From positions 1 to 32,322 of the forward strand of contig JAUXWH010000207.1 of the NCBI GenBank assembly GCA_030681365.1: a DNA stretch of 32,322 bases, read 5' to 3'. Origin of the DNA: Bradyrhizobium sp. (lineage in GTDB: Bacteria; Pseudomonadota; Alphaproteobacteria; Rhizobiales; Xanthobacteraceae). The translations under genes were made by a program, and so were the position numbers. Shown in pieces: positions 9,529 through 18,413 of the stretch; the stretch's first letter is position 1; the number at the start of each line of letters is the position of its first letter. Under the pieces are notes generated by a model, which worked only from the letters and a program-made list of their open reading frames with translations, was not told the DNA's origin and ran no database searches.

Positions 9529-9603
9529 TCTCTCAATCTCCCATCAACGGGTTCCGGACATGCGGCGATGGTTGATGTCGCGCGCCCGGCGCGACGCGAG
9601 CCA

Positions 9604-10116
9604 TCAGCTCGAAGCCGAATCCACATCAGCCAACGCCGTCGGATTTTCGCCGGCCGTTGAAACGACACTCATCGATCCGTCGGTCTCCAGAATCACGGCG
9701 GAGATTTCGTGCAGCTCGCTCTTTCCATCGGCGCGGATCGCCGACATCACCTCTTGACGCGTTATCCGCTGGTGTCGCAGGGCACGGTCCAGGAACTCAC
9801 CATGATGCAGCAGCAACGCGGGTTCTGATTTGACGATCTTCTCAACGCCGCGAGAACGCACGGAGAGCCAGGTTATTGCAAACTGCAACGAAATGAGAAC
9901 CGCAAAAGCCGTAACACCTTCGGCCAGACTGATGGACTTGTTGAGCAGCACCGCCGACAGTGTGGAGCCTAACGCGACCGTAATGACCAGATCGAAGGCG
10001 TTAAGCTTCGTCAGCGTTCGCTTGCCGGAGATCCTGAGAAGCAGAACGAGTGCGGCATACGCGAGCGTGCCAACTAAAATCACGCGCCACAAATCGCTCC
10101 AGTTACCGAAAAGCAT
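9604..10116 (-). CDS. DUF421/YetF-family membrane protein
   Basis: I start at ATG 10116 (170 residues) because AGGA lies 7 bp before it; ATG 10131 is the alternative, and the open frame up to 10521 looks non-coding. The N-terminus has two or three hydrophobic helices with the family phrases LRISGKRTLTKLNAFDLVIT and VALGSTLSAVLLNKSISLAE. The C-terminal soluble part follows VKSEPALLLHHGEFLDRALR with ITRQEVMSAIRADGKSELHE and VILETDGSMSVV, the YetF-like alpha/beta domain. YetF-like proteins are linked to spore or envelope stress in other bacteria, but no biochemical role is established here. It lies 75 bp upstream of the broken MscS gene on the same strand. Confidence 0.88.
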   Translation of the reverse strand: MLFGNWSDLWRVILVGTLAYAALVLLLRISGKRTLTKLNAFDLVITVALGSTLSAVLLNKSISLAEGVTAFAVLISLQFAITWLSVRSRGVEKIVKSEPALLLHHGEFLDRALRHQRITRQEVMSAIRADGKSELHEISAVILETDGSMSVVSTAGENPTALADVDSASS

Positions 10117-10498
10117 GGATTTGTCCTGCATCGGATCGAACAAAATTGCTCGCTTGAACGGCGACTTGCAAAGTCGGCCTACCGCAACGGCGGGTGTTGC
10201 ACCATTGCAGGCACGGACCAACCCCGTCTGGGGCATATCGTTCAATATGTCGGTTTGCTCTGGGCGTGGCGGCGGAATCGAATTCGGCGCATTGGTGCCC
10301 AATCGGGTGTCGGTCCCGACACGGGACCAGGCGCGGCCCTCTGTTAAAATGTCGCACGACAATATACCGCCGATTACGAAACTCTGACTAGCGTTACAGC
10401 TTGTTCCCGGAGGCGTTGACCCTTCGTGAGTTCCGGACAGGCGTGTGCGGCAGGCCGTGGGAACGGCACTCGTGTCGAAATGGAAACCGGAGGCCCGG
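10117..10498. other. 382-bp divergent intergenic region with small palindrome
   Basis: This stretch separates the DUF421 gene from the Crp/Fnr-like gene. Frames through it have atypical composition and no recognisable protein. It contains TGTCGCACGACA (10350-10361), a 5-2-5 palindrome just after an AT-rich TTAAAAT, which could be an operator. I see no FNR/FixK, Irr or GGAAC-type EcfG promoter. Confidence 0.4.
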
Positions 10499-11329
10499 AT
10501 GAATAGCCCCGTCATACACAATGAACTTCTTCGCAGCCTATCGCTGCAGGACTATGCCGCGATTTGCCCTTTTCTCGAGCGGGTGTCGCTGAAGGCCAAC
10601 CGTGTTCTCCATCATGCGAGAACGCCAATGGACTACGTTTACTTCCCCGAAGACGGTCTCGTTTCGGTTTTGGCTGAAGTGGGAGATGGAAATCTTATCG
10701 AGGTCTGGCTGGTCGGCCGCGAGGGCATGGTTGGCACTCCCGCCATTCTTGGAGTCACCGTCTCGCGTCATCGCCGTATCGTTCATCTCGGAGGGCCTGC
10801 GCTCCGACTGCGAGTCGAAGACCTCGTAAATGCCATGAACGACCGCCCCTCCCTGCGCGCCCGATTTCTGCAGTATGCTCATTATGTGCTTCTGCAAACT
10901 TCCCAGATCGGCGCTTGCAATGCGAAACATCCGGTCGAGCAACGCCTTGCGCGCTGGATCCTGATGGCCGCTGACCGTTCCGCCGCGGACCGGCTACCGC
11001 TTACGCAACAGACACTCGCGCGCATGATCGGCGTGCGAAGGGCCACGGTGACGCGGTGCATTGCGGCTTTCGACCGGGGCGGCCTCATCACGACCGCTCG
11101 AGGCTCGCTGCAGGTCGTTTCGCGACCGAGTTTGGAGAGCGTCGCATGTCCATGCTACGGCATCATGCGCAACCAGTATTTCCAGCTGATGGGCGGGTCG
11201 CGCCATGGCGGCGTTCCCTACGACACCGGCGTTATCCGGGCCCATGAACACCTGGTCACTCGTGCAGCTCCCGGCACAAAACAGGCTGATCGCGAGAGCA
11301 CTCGGTCTCGCCAACCGTTCTCTGACTAA
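10499..11329 (+). CDS. Crp/Fnr-family transcriptional regulator
   Basis: 276 residues from ATG 10499, chosen because CCGGAGG lies 5-6 bp upstream. The N-terminal cyclic-nucleotide-like beta barrel includes VYFPEDGLVSVLAEV and VWLVGREGMVGTPAILG. The C-terminal Crp-type HTH reads LPLTQQTLARMIGVRRATVT, then RCIAAFDRGGLITTARGSLQ. The four cysteines that hold the Fe-S cluster in true FNR are missing at the N-terminus, and the cAMP-binding arginine phrase of CRP is not evident, so the signal is unknown. A C-terminal extension of about 75 residues follows the HTH (including a CPCYG segment). It is divergent from DUF421, among envelope-stress-type genes. Confidence 0.9.
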   Translation: MNSPVIHNELLRSLSLQDYAAICPFLERVSLKANRVLHHARTPMDYVYFPEDGLVSVLAEVGDGNLIEVWLVGREGMVGTPAILGVTVSRHRRIVHLGGPALRLRVEDLVNAMNDRPSLRARFLQYAHYVLLQTSQIGACNAKHPVEQRLARWILMAADRSAADRLPLTQQTLARMIGVRRATVTRCIAAFDRGGLITTARGSLQVVSRPSLESVACPCYGIMRNQYFQLMGGSRHGGVPYDTGVIRAHEHLVTRAAPGTKQADRESTRSRQPFSD

Positions 11330-11377
11330 CCACTCAGCAGCCCGCCGCGAGCCAGCCACTCGTCTCTATCCGCTAGT

Positions 11378-11500
11378 TTACGACAGCAGTGCCGACTCGG
11401 CGGGACTTAGCATGATACCCGTCAGCGCGATGGCGGCGAACATGGTGGCGAAAAAGATCGTCATGATCAGGCGCAAGGGCGTACTCCCATTATAATTCAT
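11378..11500 (-). CDS. Small single-pass membrane protein (40 aa)
   Basis: A short frame that starts MNYNGSTPLRLIMTIFFATM and ends SPAESALLS. Residues 9-31 form one hydrophobic helix with no charge except an arginine at position 10. From codon 9 on, third positions are almost all G or C (CTG ATC ATG ACG ATC, GCC ACC ATG TTC GCC GCC ATC), as in real genes of this window. Only a weak purine-rich site precedes the ATG. I do not recognise the family. It lies between the Crp/Fnr-like gene and the SH3b gene. Confidence 0.5.
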   Translation of the reverse strand: MNYNGSTPLRLIMTIFFATMFAAIALTGIMLSPAESALLS

Positions 11501-11630
11501 TTCTCATTGTGGGTAGACGCAATCAGGTCGAAAACGTTTCGGCCGTTCGGCCGGTGGTCGGTACACTATCGGACCGAGTGTGTTGGAAACTGTCCGGCTC
11601 GTTGATGAAGAGCGCCTCGGTACAGCGGCA

Positions 11631-11906
11631 TCAGCTTCTTCTTTTCAAATTCTTCGTGCGCAAATACCGCCCGTTGATCCAGCCCTTGCTGCCGCGCCAC
11701 TCAACACGGCACCAGCCGTTACTTATGCAGAATCGCGCGTTGACGAGTTTGCCACGGGGAACAACATTGATAATTGAGTAACTCGCACCCGGAGACGCTC
11801 TCAAGTTAACATTGGCAACCGTTCGCGCCGGCTCAGCCCTGGCCAGATCAGCCGGCAGACACATCGCGAATCCTGTGGCAGCCAGGATACCGATCGAAGT
11901 TTTCAT
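11631..11906 (-). CDS. Secreted bacterial SH3 (SH3b) domain protein
   Basis: 91 residues from ATG 11906, preceded by AAGGAGAAAGC; the longer frame from 11933 lacks a signal start. The signal peptide is MKTSIGILAATGFAMCLPAD with a cut near LARAEPA. The rest is one SH3b domain: NVNLRASPGASYSIINVVPR, WCRVEWRGSKGWINGRYL, ending in a basic KNLKRRS. Such domains bind cell-wall or envelope components in the periplasm. Two cysteines (FCISNGWC) in the domain may form a disulfide. No enzymatic domain is attached. Confidence 0.85.
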   Translation of the reverse strand: MKTSIGILAATGFAMCLPADLARAEPARTVANVNLRASPGASYSIINVVPRGKLVNARFCISNGWCRVEWRGSKGWINGRYLRTKNLKRRS

Positions 11907-12138
11907 GATGCTTTCTCCTTTCGCACGCGTCACGCGCAGCTTTATTGCCGCGGTTTACTGAACTACATCGACGTGCCGGCCAGACGATTGTTTCATTAAT
12001 TCGCAGAAATGTTTCAGGATGGTGCGGCAGCGGACGCACTCTCTCGGCCGCATCGGCCGCGGCATCGAACATTCGGGCATTGCGAGCATTGGAAAACGAC
12101 CGTTTGGTCTGCCAAACTCCAACTACGTGAGGAAAGCC

Positions 12139-12633
12139 ATGCTCAGTCGCACCACTCTTGCAATTGCGATCGCCACCGTATCGACGATTGCCATCGCTCA
12201 GTCCAATCCGCCCGCCAGCAATAATTCGAGCACCAGCGCAGCGGCGCCACAGCAACCCAACTCGTCGATGACGACGGGAATGGCGGGTGACAAGGGCCTG
12301 CAGATCGCGACTTCGGCAACCGTCGCCGTGAGATTCGTTAATGCGAGGCCGGCGGACCTCATGACGTCCAGGCTGATCGGCGCCAATGTTTACAACAATC
12401 AGAACGAGACGCTCGGCGAGATCGAGGATCTCGTTGTCGAAAACGGCAAGACGCTCAGCGGCGTCGTGGTCAGCGTCGGCGGCTTCCTCGGAATCGGAGA
12501 CAGCTATGTCGTCCTCGATCCCTCGACAATCGTCCTGAACCAAAAGGACGGCAATTGGCGCGCCTACGTCGATACGACGAAGGACACCCTCAAGAACGCG
12601 CCGAAATTCACATACACCAAAAAGCAGGACTGA
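12139..12633 (+). CDS. Secreted PRC-barrel domain protein
   Basis: 164 residues from ATG 12139, chosen for the GAGGAAAG site before it and the signal peptide (MLSRTTLAIAIATVSTIAIA, cut after AIAQ). A low-complexity Ser/Asn/Ala/Gln linker follows (about 22-50). The PRC barrel starts at LMTSRLIGANVYNNQNETLG and continues IEDLVVENGKTLSGVVVSVG, GFLGIGDSYVVLDPSTIVLN. PRC barrels serve as docking modules; exported versions are common in Bradyrhizobiaceae stress regions. The gene is divergent from the SH3b gene, with about 230 bp between them holding no recognisable site. Confidence 0.88.
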   Translation: MLSRTTLAIAIATVSTIAIAQSNPPASNNSSTSAAAPQQPNSSMTTGMAGDKGLQIATSATVAVRFVNARPADLMTSRLIGANVYNNQNETLGEIEDLVVENGKTLSGVVVSVGGFLGIGDSYVVLDPSTIVLNQKDGNWRAYVDTTKDTLKNAPKFTYTKKQD

Positions 12634-12711
12634 TCGGAAATGGCCTGAACGGGTGCATCACCACCGTTCAGGTCCGGCGGCGTCTGCCATCGGCCCCGAA
12701 ATCCGAGGTTG

Positions 12712-13920
12712 CTAGCTCGCCGCTGCGGCCGCCGGTTTCGCCACGGTCACCGCGAGCTTGCCGTAGCGATCGGTGAACGCTTCGGTGTCGATTTCCTCGA
12801 GCTTGATGGCGCCGCTCATGACGCCGGCTTTCCAGGCGTCATGTTCGGGGTCCTCGCGGAATTCCGGCATCACTTCTTTCGCGAACAGTTCGAGCGAGTC
12901 GCAGATGTGCTCGTGGCTGTTCTTGCCGGCCTGGTTGAGCAGGATCACCTGGTCGATATGTGAACTTCGAAAACGCCGCAGCTTCTTTCGGATGGTTTCA
13001 GGCGAACCGATCAGGCCGCCGCGCAATGCCGCTTCCTGCGCCTCCGGGTTCTCGCGCTTCCACTTGTTGTATTCGTCCCACATGTTGACGGTGCCGGGAT
13101 CGGGACGCTGGCGGTTCTGCGAAGCACCGTAGAAGCGCAGCGCGAACTGGAAGAAGGTGGCGCCGTCCGCCCGCGCGCGGGCCTCCTCGGCGGTCTTGGC
13201 GCACAGGAAGAACGACACCAGCGCCATGTTCGGATTGATCTGGTAGTCGGCGAGCTTCTTCAGCCGTTTTGTAATGGCGTTGTAATAGGCGTGCACCCAC
13301 GCATGGGCGGCATCGGCGCTGACGAACTGGAAGCCGAGCGCACCGAAGCCGTGCCGGCCGGCGCGTTCGATGGTCGGCAGTTGCGAACACGCCATCCACA
13401 GCGGCGGATGCGGCTTCTGCACCGGCTTCGGCACCACGTTGCGCAGGGGAATGTCGAAATACCTGCCGTGATGCTCGCTGCCGCCGTCTTTGAACATCGG
13501 GAAGATGGCGGCCACGGCTTCCTCGAATACTTCCTTCTTGGTCTCCATGTCGCGGCCGAACGGCGTCAGTTCCGTGATCGAGGCGCTCTCGCCCATGCCG
13601 AATTCGCAGCGGCCGTTGCTCAGGAGATCGAGCACCGCGACCCGCTCGGCGACGCGCGCGGGATGGTTGGTGGTGAGCTGGAAGATGCCGTGGCCGAGCC
13701 GGATGTTTTTGGTGCGCTGCGAGGCCGCGGCAAGGAACGATTCGGGGGACGGCGAATGCGAGTATTCTTCCAGGAAATGATGCTCCACCACCCAGGCGTG
13801 GTCGTAGCCGAGCCGGTCGGCGGTCTCCAGCTGCGTCAGCGCGTCCTGGTAAAGCCTGAGTTCGTCGCCGGCTTGCCAGGGGCGCGGCAATTGCAGCTCG
13901 TAAAAGATGCCGAACTTCAT
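12712..13920 (-). CDS. LLM-class flavin-dependent monooxygenase
   Basis: 402 residues from ATG 13920 (MKFGIFYELQLPRPW), preceded by GGAGGAACGTC; an upstream extension of 23 codons is unlikely. It has the bacterial-luciferase-like TIM barrel: WVVEHHFLEEYSHSPSPESF is the typical EHH flavin-site segment, then IRLGHGIFQLTTNHPARVAE, RCEFGMGESASITELTPFGR and RNVVPKPVQKPHPPLWMACS. These F420- or FMNH2-using enzymes oxidise organic substrates; here FMNH2 is more likely, and a reductase is not encoded nearby. The substrate is unknown. The gene is divergent from napE. Confidence 0.9.
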   Translation of the reverse strand: MKFGIFYELQLPRPWQAGDELRLYQDALTQLETADRLGYDHAWVVEHHFLEEYSHSPSPESFLAAASQRTKNIRLGHGIFQLTTNHPARVAERVAVLDLLSNGRCEFGMGESASITELTPFGRDMETKKEVFEEAVAAIFPMFKDGGSEHHGRYFDIPLRNVVPKPVQKPHPPLWMACSQLPTIERAGRHGFGALGFQFVSADAAHAWVHAYYNAITKRLKKLADYQINPNMALVSFFLCAKTAEEARARADGATFFQFALRFYGASQNRQRPDPGTVNMWDEYNKWKRENPEAQEAALRGGLIGSPETIRKKLRRFRSSHIDQVILLNQAGKNSHEHICDSLELFAKEVMPEFREDPEHDAWKAGVMSGAIKLEEIDTEAFTDRYGKLAVTVAKPAAAAAS

Positions 13921-14055
13921 GACGTTCCTCCGTGGCCGGCTTGTTGTTGCCGGTATTGTAATAGCCGGCGAAGCCGAGTCCACCGCCAAGCCAATTCCGC
14001 AGGGTGGAAGAAGGGACGTTAGGTCGCGGGCAAAGGGTGGGAACCCGTGTTAGAA

Positions 14056-14069
14056 TTGATCCAGATCAA
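14056..14069 (+). promoter_or_regulatory. FNR/FixK-type box for the nap operon
   Basis: TTGATCCAGATCAA is a perfect TTGAT-N4-ATCAA palindrome. It is centred 92 bp upstream of the napE ATG, which would put an activated start site about 41 bp downstream, near 14104, just after GATAGG (14101-14106) as a possible -10. FixK2/FNR-type proteins activate nap under low oxygen in related species, so this is the likely anaerobic switch. Confidence 0.82.
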
Positions 14070-14154
14070 GACGCGATTCGATTCGAAGCCCGAAACTGAT
14101 CGATAGGTGGCGACCCTGATGTCGTCGATCATTACATTTTGAGTGAGACGGAAC

Positions 14155-14337
14155 ATGTCGGCCACTGGCAGCGACACGGGTGGACGGCCGCGCCGCAGGC
14201 GCATGGAAATCTTTGCGTTTCTGTTTCTGACGGCGGTGCTGTTGCCGGCCTTCGCGGTCGCCACCGTCGGCAGCTACGGGCTTGGTGTCTGGGTGTACCA
14301 GATGCTGGCCGGTCCCCCCGGCCCTCCCCCGCGCTAA
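14155..14337 (+). CDS. napE: NapE, small membrane protein of nitrate reductase operon
   Basis: 60 residues from ATG 14155 (a GTG four codons upstream is the alternative). A basic head (RPRRRRMEIFAF) precedes one transmembrane helix (FLFLTAVLLPAFAVATVGSY) and a short tail ending PPGPPPR. Sequence layout and the first place in a napEDABC operon identify it. NapE's job is not settled; it is thought to sit in the inner membrane and assist the Nap complex. napD starts 26 bp later. Confidence 0.88.
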   Translation: MSATGSDTGGRPRRRRMEIFAFLFLTAVLLPAFAVATVGSYGLGVWVYQMLAGPPGPPPR

Positions 14338-14363
14338 CGCCAGCCATTTCAAGGAATCCCCCC

Positions 14364-14684
14364 GTGGCCAGACCTCACAACGCCATCGATCGTCGGGCCC
14401 TCATCACGGGCCGGCTCCTCAATGCAGACCAGGTGATCGCGCCGCCCGGCGGCGAGATCGCCAGCATTCTGGTGCAGGCCCGGCCGGAACGCCTCGTCGA
14501 GGTCGAAACCGCCATCGTGGCGCTGGCCGGCTGCGAGATCTACGGCCGCGATCCCAAGGGCAAGCTGGTGGTCGTGGTCGACGCGGCCGACGCCGGCGCG
14601 CTCGGATCGACGCTCAACACCATCGCGCTGCTGCCCGACGTCTACACCGCCTCGCTCGTCTTTCACGCCATCGACGCAAGCTGA
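14364..14684 (+). CDS. napD: NapD, chaperone for NapA maturation
   Basis: 106 residues from a GTG start at 14364 (AAGGAA about 9 bp upstream); this start puts the conserved [15 protein letters not shown] at the N-terminus, and the earlier frame overlaps napE. The family core is visible as [20 protein letters not shown] and [19 protein letters not shown], a ferredoxin-like fold. NapD binds the twin-arginine signal of NapA in the cytoplasm and holds back export until the molybdenum cofactor is in. It is slightly longer than E. coli NapD, with an extra N-terminal stretch. Confidence 0.92.
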   Translation: MARPHNAIDRRALITGRLLNADQVIAPPGGEIASILVQARPERLVEVETAIVALAGCEIYGRDPKGKLVVVVDAADAGALGSTLNTIALLPDVYTASLVFHAIDAS

Positions 14685-14700
14685 CGTCGGGAGAATTGTC

Positions 14701-17214
14701 ATGACCGCACCCAAACTCGACCGCCGCCAGGTTCTGAAGCTGGAGGCCGCCGCGATGGCGGCGCTGGCGGGCGGCATGGCCACGCCGGCGCTGGCGGCGA
14801 ACGTCGTCACCGACCGCGCCACCAGCGAGTTGAAATGGGACAAGGCGGCGTGCCGGTTCTGCGGCACCGGCTGCAGCGTCATGGTGGCGACCAAGGACAA
14901 TCGCGTGGTCGCGACCCATGGCGACATCAAGTCCGAGGTCAACCGCGGGCTCAACTGCGTGAAAGGCTATTTCCTTTCCAAGATCATGTACGGCCACGAC
15001 CGTCTCACCAGGCCTATGCTGCGCAAGACCGGCGGCAAGTACGACAAGAACGGCGAGTTCACGCCGGTGTCGTGGGATGAAGCCTTCGACATCATGGCGG
15101 AGAAATACAAGGCGGCGCTGAAGAAGCGCGGTCCCGCCGGGGTCGGCATGTTCGGTTCCGGCCAGTGGACGATCTGGGAAGGCTATGCCGCCGTCAAGCT
15201 GTTCAAGGCCGGCTTCCGCACCAACAACATCGATCCCAATGCGCGGCACTGCATGGCTTCGGCCGTGGCCGGCATGATGCGCACCTTCGGCATCGACGAG
15301 CCGATGGGCTGCTACGACGACATCGAAGCGGCGGATGCCTTCGTGCTGTGGGGCTCGAACATGGCCGAGATGCACCCGATCCTGTGGACCCGGGTGACCG
15401 ATCGAAGGCTCTCGGCCTCGCATGTCCGCGTCGCCGTGCTGTCGACCTTCGAGCACCGCTCGTTCGACCTCGCCGACATCGGCATGATCTTCAAGCCGCA
15501 GACTGACCTCTATATTCTCAACGCCGTCGCCAACCACATCATCAAGACCGGCCGGGTCAACAAGGAATTCGTCGCCGCGCACACCATGTTCAAGCGCGGC
15601 CAGACCGACATCGGCTATGGCCTTCGTCCCGAGCATCCGCTGCAGAAGAAGGCGACCGGTGCCGCCAAGGCCAACGACTCCACCGACATGAGCTTCGAGG
15701 AATATGCCAAATTCGTCGCCGACTATTCGCTGGAGAAGGCGGCGGAGATGTCGGGCGTGCCGGTCAACCGCCTCGAGGCTTTGGCCGAACTCTACGCCGA
15801 CCCCAAGATCAAGGTCACCAGCTTCTGGACCATGGGCTTCAACCAGCATACCCGCGGCGTCTGGTGCAACAACCTGGTCTACAACATCCATCTGCTGACG
15901 GGAAAAATCTCCGAGCCCGGCAACAGCCCGTTCTCGCTGACCGGCCAGCCCTCGGCCTGCGGCACCGCGCGCGAGGTCGGTACCTTCTCGCATCGCCTGC
16001 CCGCCGACATGGTGGTGACCAACAAGAAGCATCGCGACATCGCCGAGAAGATCTGGATGCTGCCGGAGGGCACCATTGCCGACAAGCCGGGCTATCACGC
16101 CGTGCTGCAGAGCCGGATGCTGAAGGACGGCCTGCTCAATGCCTACTGGGTTCAGGTCAACAACAATTTGCAGGCCGGCCCCAACGCCAATGAGGAGACC
16201 TATCCGGGATTCCGCAATCCGGAAAACTTCATCGTGGTGTCCGACGCCTATCCGTCGGTGACGGCGCTCGCCGCCGACCTGATCCTGCCCACCGCGATGT
16301 GGGTGGAAAAGGAAGGCGCCTATGGCAACGCCGAGCGGCGCACCCAGTTCTGGCACCAGATGGTCACTGCCCCCGGCGAGGCACGCTCGGACCTGTGGCA
16401 GCTGATGGAGTTCTCCAAGCGATTCAAGATCGAGGAAGTGTGGACGGAAGAGCTGCTGGCGAAGAAGCCGGAGTACCGCGGCAAGACGCTGTTCGACGTG
16501 CTGTTCAAGAATGGCCAGGTCGACAAATTTCCGCTGTCCGACATCGAGGCCGGTTACGCCAACGACGAGTCGAAGGCATTCGGCTTCTACGTGCACAAGG
16601 GCCTGTTCGAGGAATATGCCGGATTCGGCCGCGGCCATGCGCATGATCTGGCGCCGTTCGATACCTATCACCGCGAGCGCGGACTGCGCTGGCCCGTCGT
16701 CAACGGCCAGGAGACCAGATGGCGCTTCCGCGAGGGGCTCGATCCCTATGTGAAGCAAGGGGCGGGCGTGCAGTTCTACGGTTTTCCCGACGGCAAGGCG
16801 CGGATTTTCGCCCTGCCGTTCGAGCCGGCGGCCGAATCCCCCGACACCGAATACCCGTTCTGGCTCTCGACCGGCCGCGTGCTGGAGCACTGGCATTCCG
16901 GCACCATGACCCGCCGTGTCCCCGAGCTCTACAAGGCGTTCCCGGAAGCCGTGTGCTTCATGCACCCCGACGATGCCGCCGAGTTGAAGCTGCGGCGCGG
17001 CGACGAGGTCAAGGTGCAGTCGCGCCGCGGCTTCATCCGTACCCGGGTCGAGACCCGCGGCCGCAACAAGACGCCGCGCGGACTGGTATTCGTGCCGTGG
17101 TTCGACGAGGCGCAACTCATCAACAAGGTGACGCTGGACGCCACCGATCCGATCTCGCTGCAGACCGATTACAAGAAATGCGCCGTGCGCATCGAAAAGG
17201 TCAGTTCGACATGA
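14701..17214 (+). CDS. napA: NapA, periplasmic nitrate reductase catalytic subunit
   Basis: 837 residues. The Tat signal has the twin arginines at 8-9 ([11 protein letters not shown]) and an A-rich helix to about residue 33. The [4Fe-4S] cluster cysteines are C51, C54, C58 and C86 ([17 protein letters not shown]). The molybdenum ligand is C184 in [16 protein letters not shown]. The C-terminal bis-MGD domain contains [20 protein letters not shown]. It reduces nitrate to nitrite in the periplasm with electrons from NapB. Length and all ligands are normal, so it should be active. The stop overlaps the napB ATG by 4 bp (ATGA). Confidence 0.98.
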   Translation: MTAPKLDRRQVLKLEAAAMAALAGGMATPALAANVVTDRATSELKWDKAACRFCGTGCSVMVATKDNRVVATHGDIKSEVNRGLNCVKGYFLSKIMYGHDRLTRPMLRKTGGKYDKNGEFTPVSWDEAFDIMAEKYKAALKKRGPAGVGMFGSGQWTIWEGYAAVKLFKAGFRTNNIDPNARHCMASAVAGMMRTFGIDEPMGCYDDIEAADAFVLWGSNMAEMHPILWTRVTDRRLSASHVRVAVLSTFEHRSFDLADIGMIFKPQTDLYILNAVANHIIKTGRVNKEFVAAHTMFKRGQTDIGYGLRPEHPLQKKATGAAKANDSTDMSFEEYAKFVADYSLEKAAEMSGVPVNRLEALAELYADPKIKVTSFWTMGFNQHTRGVWCNNLVYNIHLLTGKISEPGNSPFSLTGQPSACGTAREVGTFSHRLPADMVVTNKKHRDIAEKIWMLPEGTIADKPGYHAVLQSRMLKDGLLNAYWVQVNNNLQAGPNANEETYPGFRNPENFIVVSDAYPSVTALAADLILPTAMWVEKEGAYGNAERRTQFWHQMVTAPGEARSDLWQLMEFSKRFKIEEVWTEELLAKKPEYRGKTLFDVLFKNGQVDKFPLSDIEAGYANDESKAFGFYVHKGLFEEYAGFGRGHAHDLAPFDTYHRERGLRWPVVNGQETRWRFREGLDPYVKQGAGVQFYGFPDGKARIFALPFEPAAESPDTEYPFWLSTGRVLEHWHSGTMTRRVPELYKAFPEAVCFMHPDDAAELKLRRGDEVKVQSRRGFIRTRVETRGRNKTPRGLVFVPWFDEAQLINKVTLDATDPISLQTDYKKCAVRIEKVSST

Positions 17215-17681
17215 CCCGAAAACCCCTAGCCTTGCTGCTCCTCATCGCCATCGCGGCCGGATCCAGTTCGCTGCTGGCGCAAGGGCTGAATTCGGGCCTG
17301 CGCGGCCCGACCCCGCTCAACGAGGAGGGACCGGCCCCGCCGATGACGCCGATGCGCAATACGTCGGAGAAGGAGGTGCGCAACTATCCGGAGCAGCCGC
17401 CTGTGATTCCGCATTCGATCGAAGGCTATCAGATCGACATCAACGGCAACAAATGCCTGTCCTGTCATGCCCGCGCCCGCACCGGCGAGTCACAGGCCCC
17501 GATGGTCTCGATCACCCACTTCATGGACCGCGACGGCCAGTTCCTGGCCTCGGTTTCGCCGCGCCGATTCTTCTGTACCTCCTGCCACGTGCCGCAGAAC
17601 ATGGTGAAGGCGCCGATCACCAATGATTTCGTGGACGTCGACACCCTGATCGGCCGCGCGACGCCGGGAGGCCGCCGATGA
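17211..17681 (+). CDS. napB: NapB, diheme cytochrome c subunit
   Basis: 156 residues from ATG 17211, which overlaps the napA stop. The signal peptide is [20 protein letters not shown] with a cut after LLAQ. Two c-type heme sites are present: CLSCH and CTSCH, with NapB phrases such as [20 protein letters not shown] and [15 protein letters not shown] around them. It is the small soluble subunit that passes electrons from NapC to NapA. The stop codon overlaps the napC ATG by 4 bp, so translation is coupled. Confidence 0.97.
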   Translation: MTRKPLALLLLIAIAAGSSSLLAQGLNSGLRGPTPLNEEGPAPPMTPMRNTSEKEVRNYPEQPPVIPHSIEGYQIDINGNKCLSCHARARTGESQAPMVSITHFMDRDGQFLASVSPRRFFCTSCHVPQNMVKAPITNDFVDVDTLIGRATPGGRR

Positions 17682-18316
17682 GCGCGGTCGACCCGTCGGC
17701 GCCGCGGCCATCCTGGCTGGCACGGATCTGGAACTTCATCGTCGAATTGTGGGACGTGCTGCGGCGGCCGAGTTCGGTGTTCGGGCTCGGCGTGCTGGTT
17801 CTGGCCGGCTTCGTCGCCGGCGTGATCTTCTGGGGCGGCTTCAACACCGCGCTGGAAATCACCAATACCGAAAAGTTCTGCACCGGCTGCCACGAGATGA
17901 AGGACAACGTGTTCGCGGAACTGAAGAGCACCGTGCATTTCACCAACCGTTCCGGGGTCCGCGCCAGCTGCCCGGACTGCCACGTGCCGCACAACTGGAC
18001 CGACAAGATCGCGCGCAAGATGCAGGCCTCCAAGGAAGTCTGGGGCCACCTGTTCGGCACCATCAATACCCGCGAAAAATTCCAGGAGCACCGCCTCGAA
18101 CTGGCGCTGCACGAATGGGCGCGTTTGAAGGCCAATGATTCGCTGGAATGCCGCAACTGCCACAGCTCCGAATCGATGGACATCACCAAACAGTCGCCGC
18201 GCGCCTCGGTGGCGCATCAGCGCTTCCTGTTCACTGGCGAAAAGACCTGCATCGACTGCCACAAGGGCATCGCCCACCAGCTGCCCGACATGAAGGGCGT
18301 CCCTGGCTGGCAATAA
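17678..18316 (+). CDS. napC: NapC, tetraheme quinol dehydrogenase
   Basis: 212 residues with one N-terminal membrane anchor ([20 protein letters not shown]) and four heme-binding sites: CTGCH, CPDCH, CRNCH and CIDCH. Further family phrases are [17 protein letters not shown] and THVSP-like spacing around the sites. It takes electrons from membrane quinol and gives them to NapB. With it the operon is complete as napEDABC; no napF, napG or napH is present, the usual alphaproteobacterial set. Confidence 0.97.
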   Translation: MSAVDPSAPRPSWLARIWNFIVELWDVLRRPSSVFGLGVLVLAGFVAGVIFWGGFNTALEITNTEKFCTGCHEMKDNVFAELKSTVHFTNRSGVRASCPDCHVPHNWTDKIARKMQASKEVWGHLFGTINTREKFQEHRLELALHEWARLKANDSLECRNCHSSESMDITKQSPRASVAHQRFLFTGEKTCIDCHKGIAHQLPDMKGVPGWQ

Positions 18317-18413
18317 CGCAGGGCCGGCGGCTTGCACTGATGGCCCTAATGGTTAGCTTGGGCGGGATGAGTCGCGGCTGATGCCGCCTCGGCCATCCTC
18401 CATTCGAGCCCCC

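Noticed and set aside
9529..12138. EcfG (general stress) promoters of the form GGAAC-N16/17-CGTT in front of the stress-type genes
   Set aside because: GGAAC occurs (for example near 10460) but without CGTT at the right distance.
14614..17115. 833-codon open frame antisense to napA
   Set aside because: It is a high-GC shadow of napA: low-complexity His/Gly/Arg-rich product with no known domain, while the opposite strand encodes all NapA ligands.
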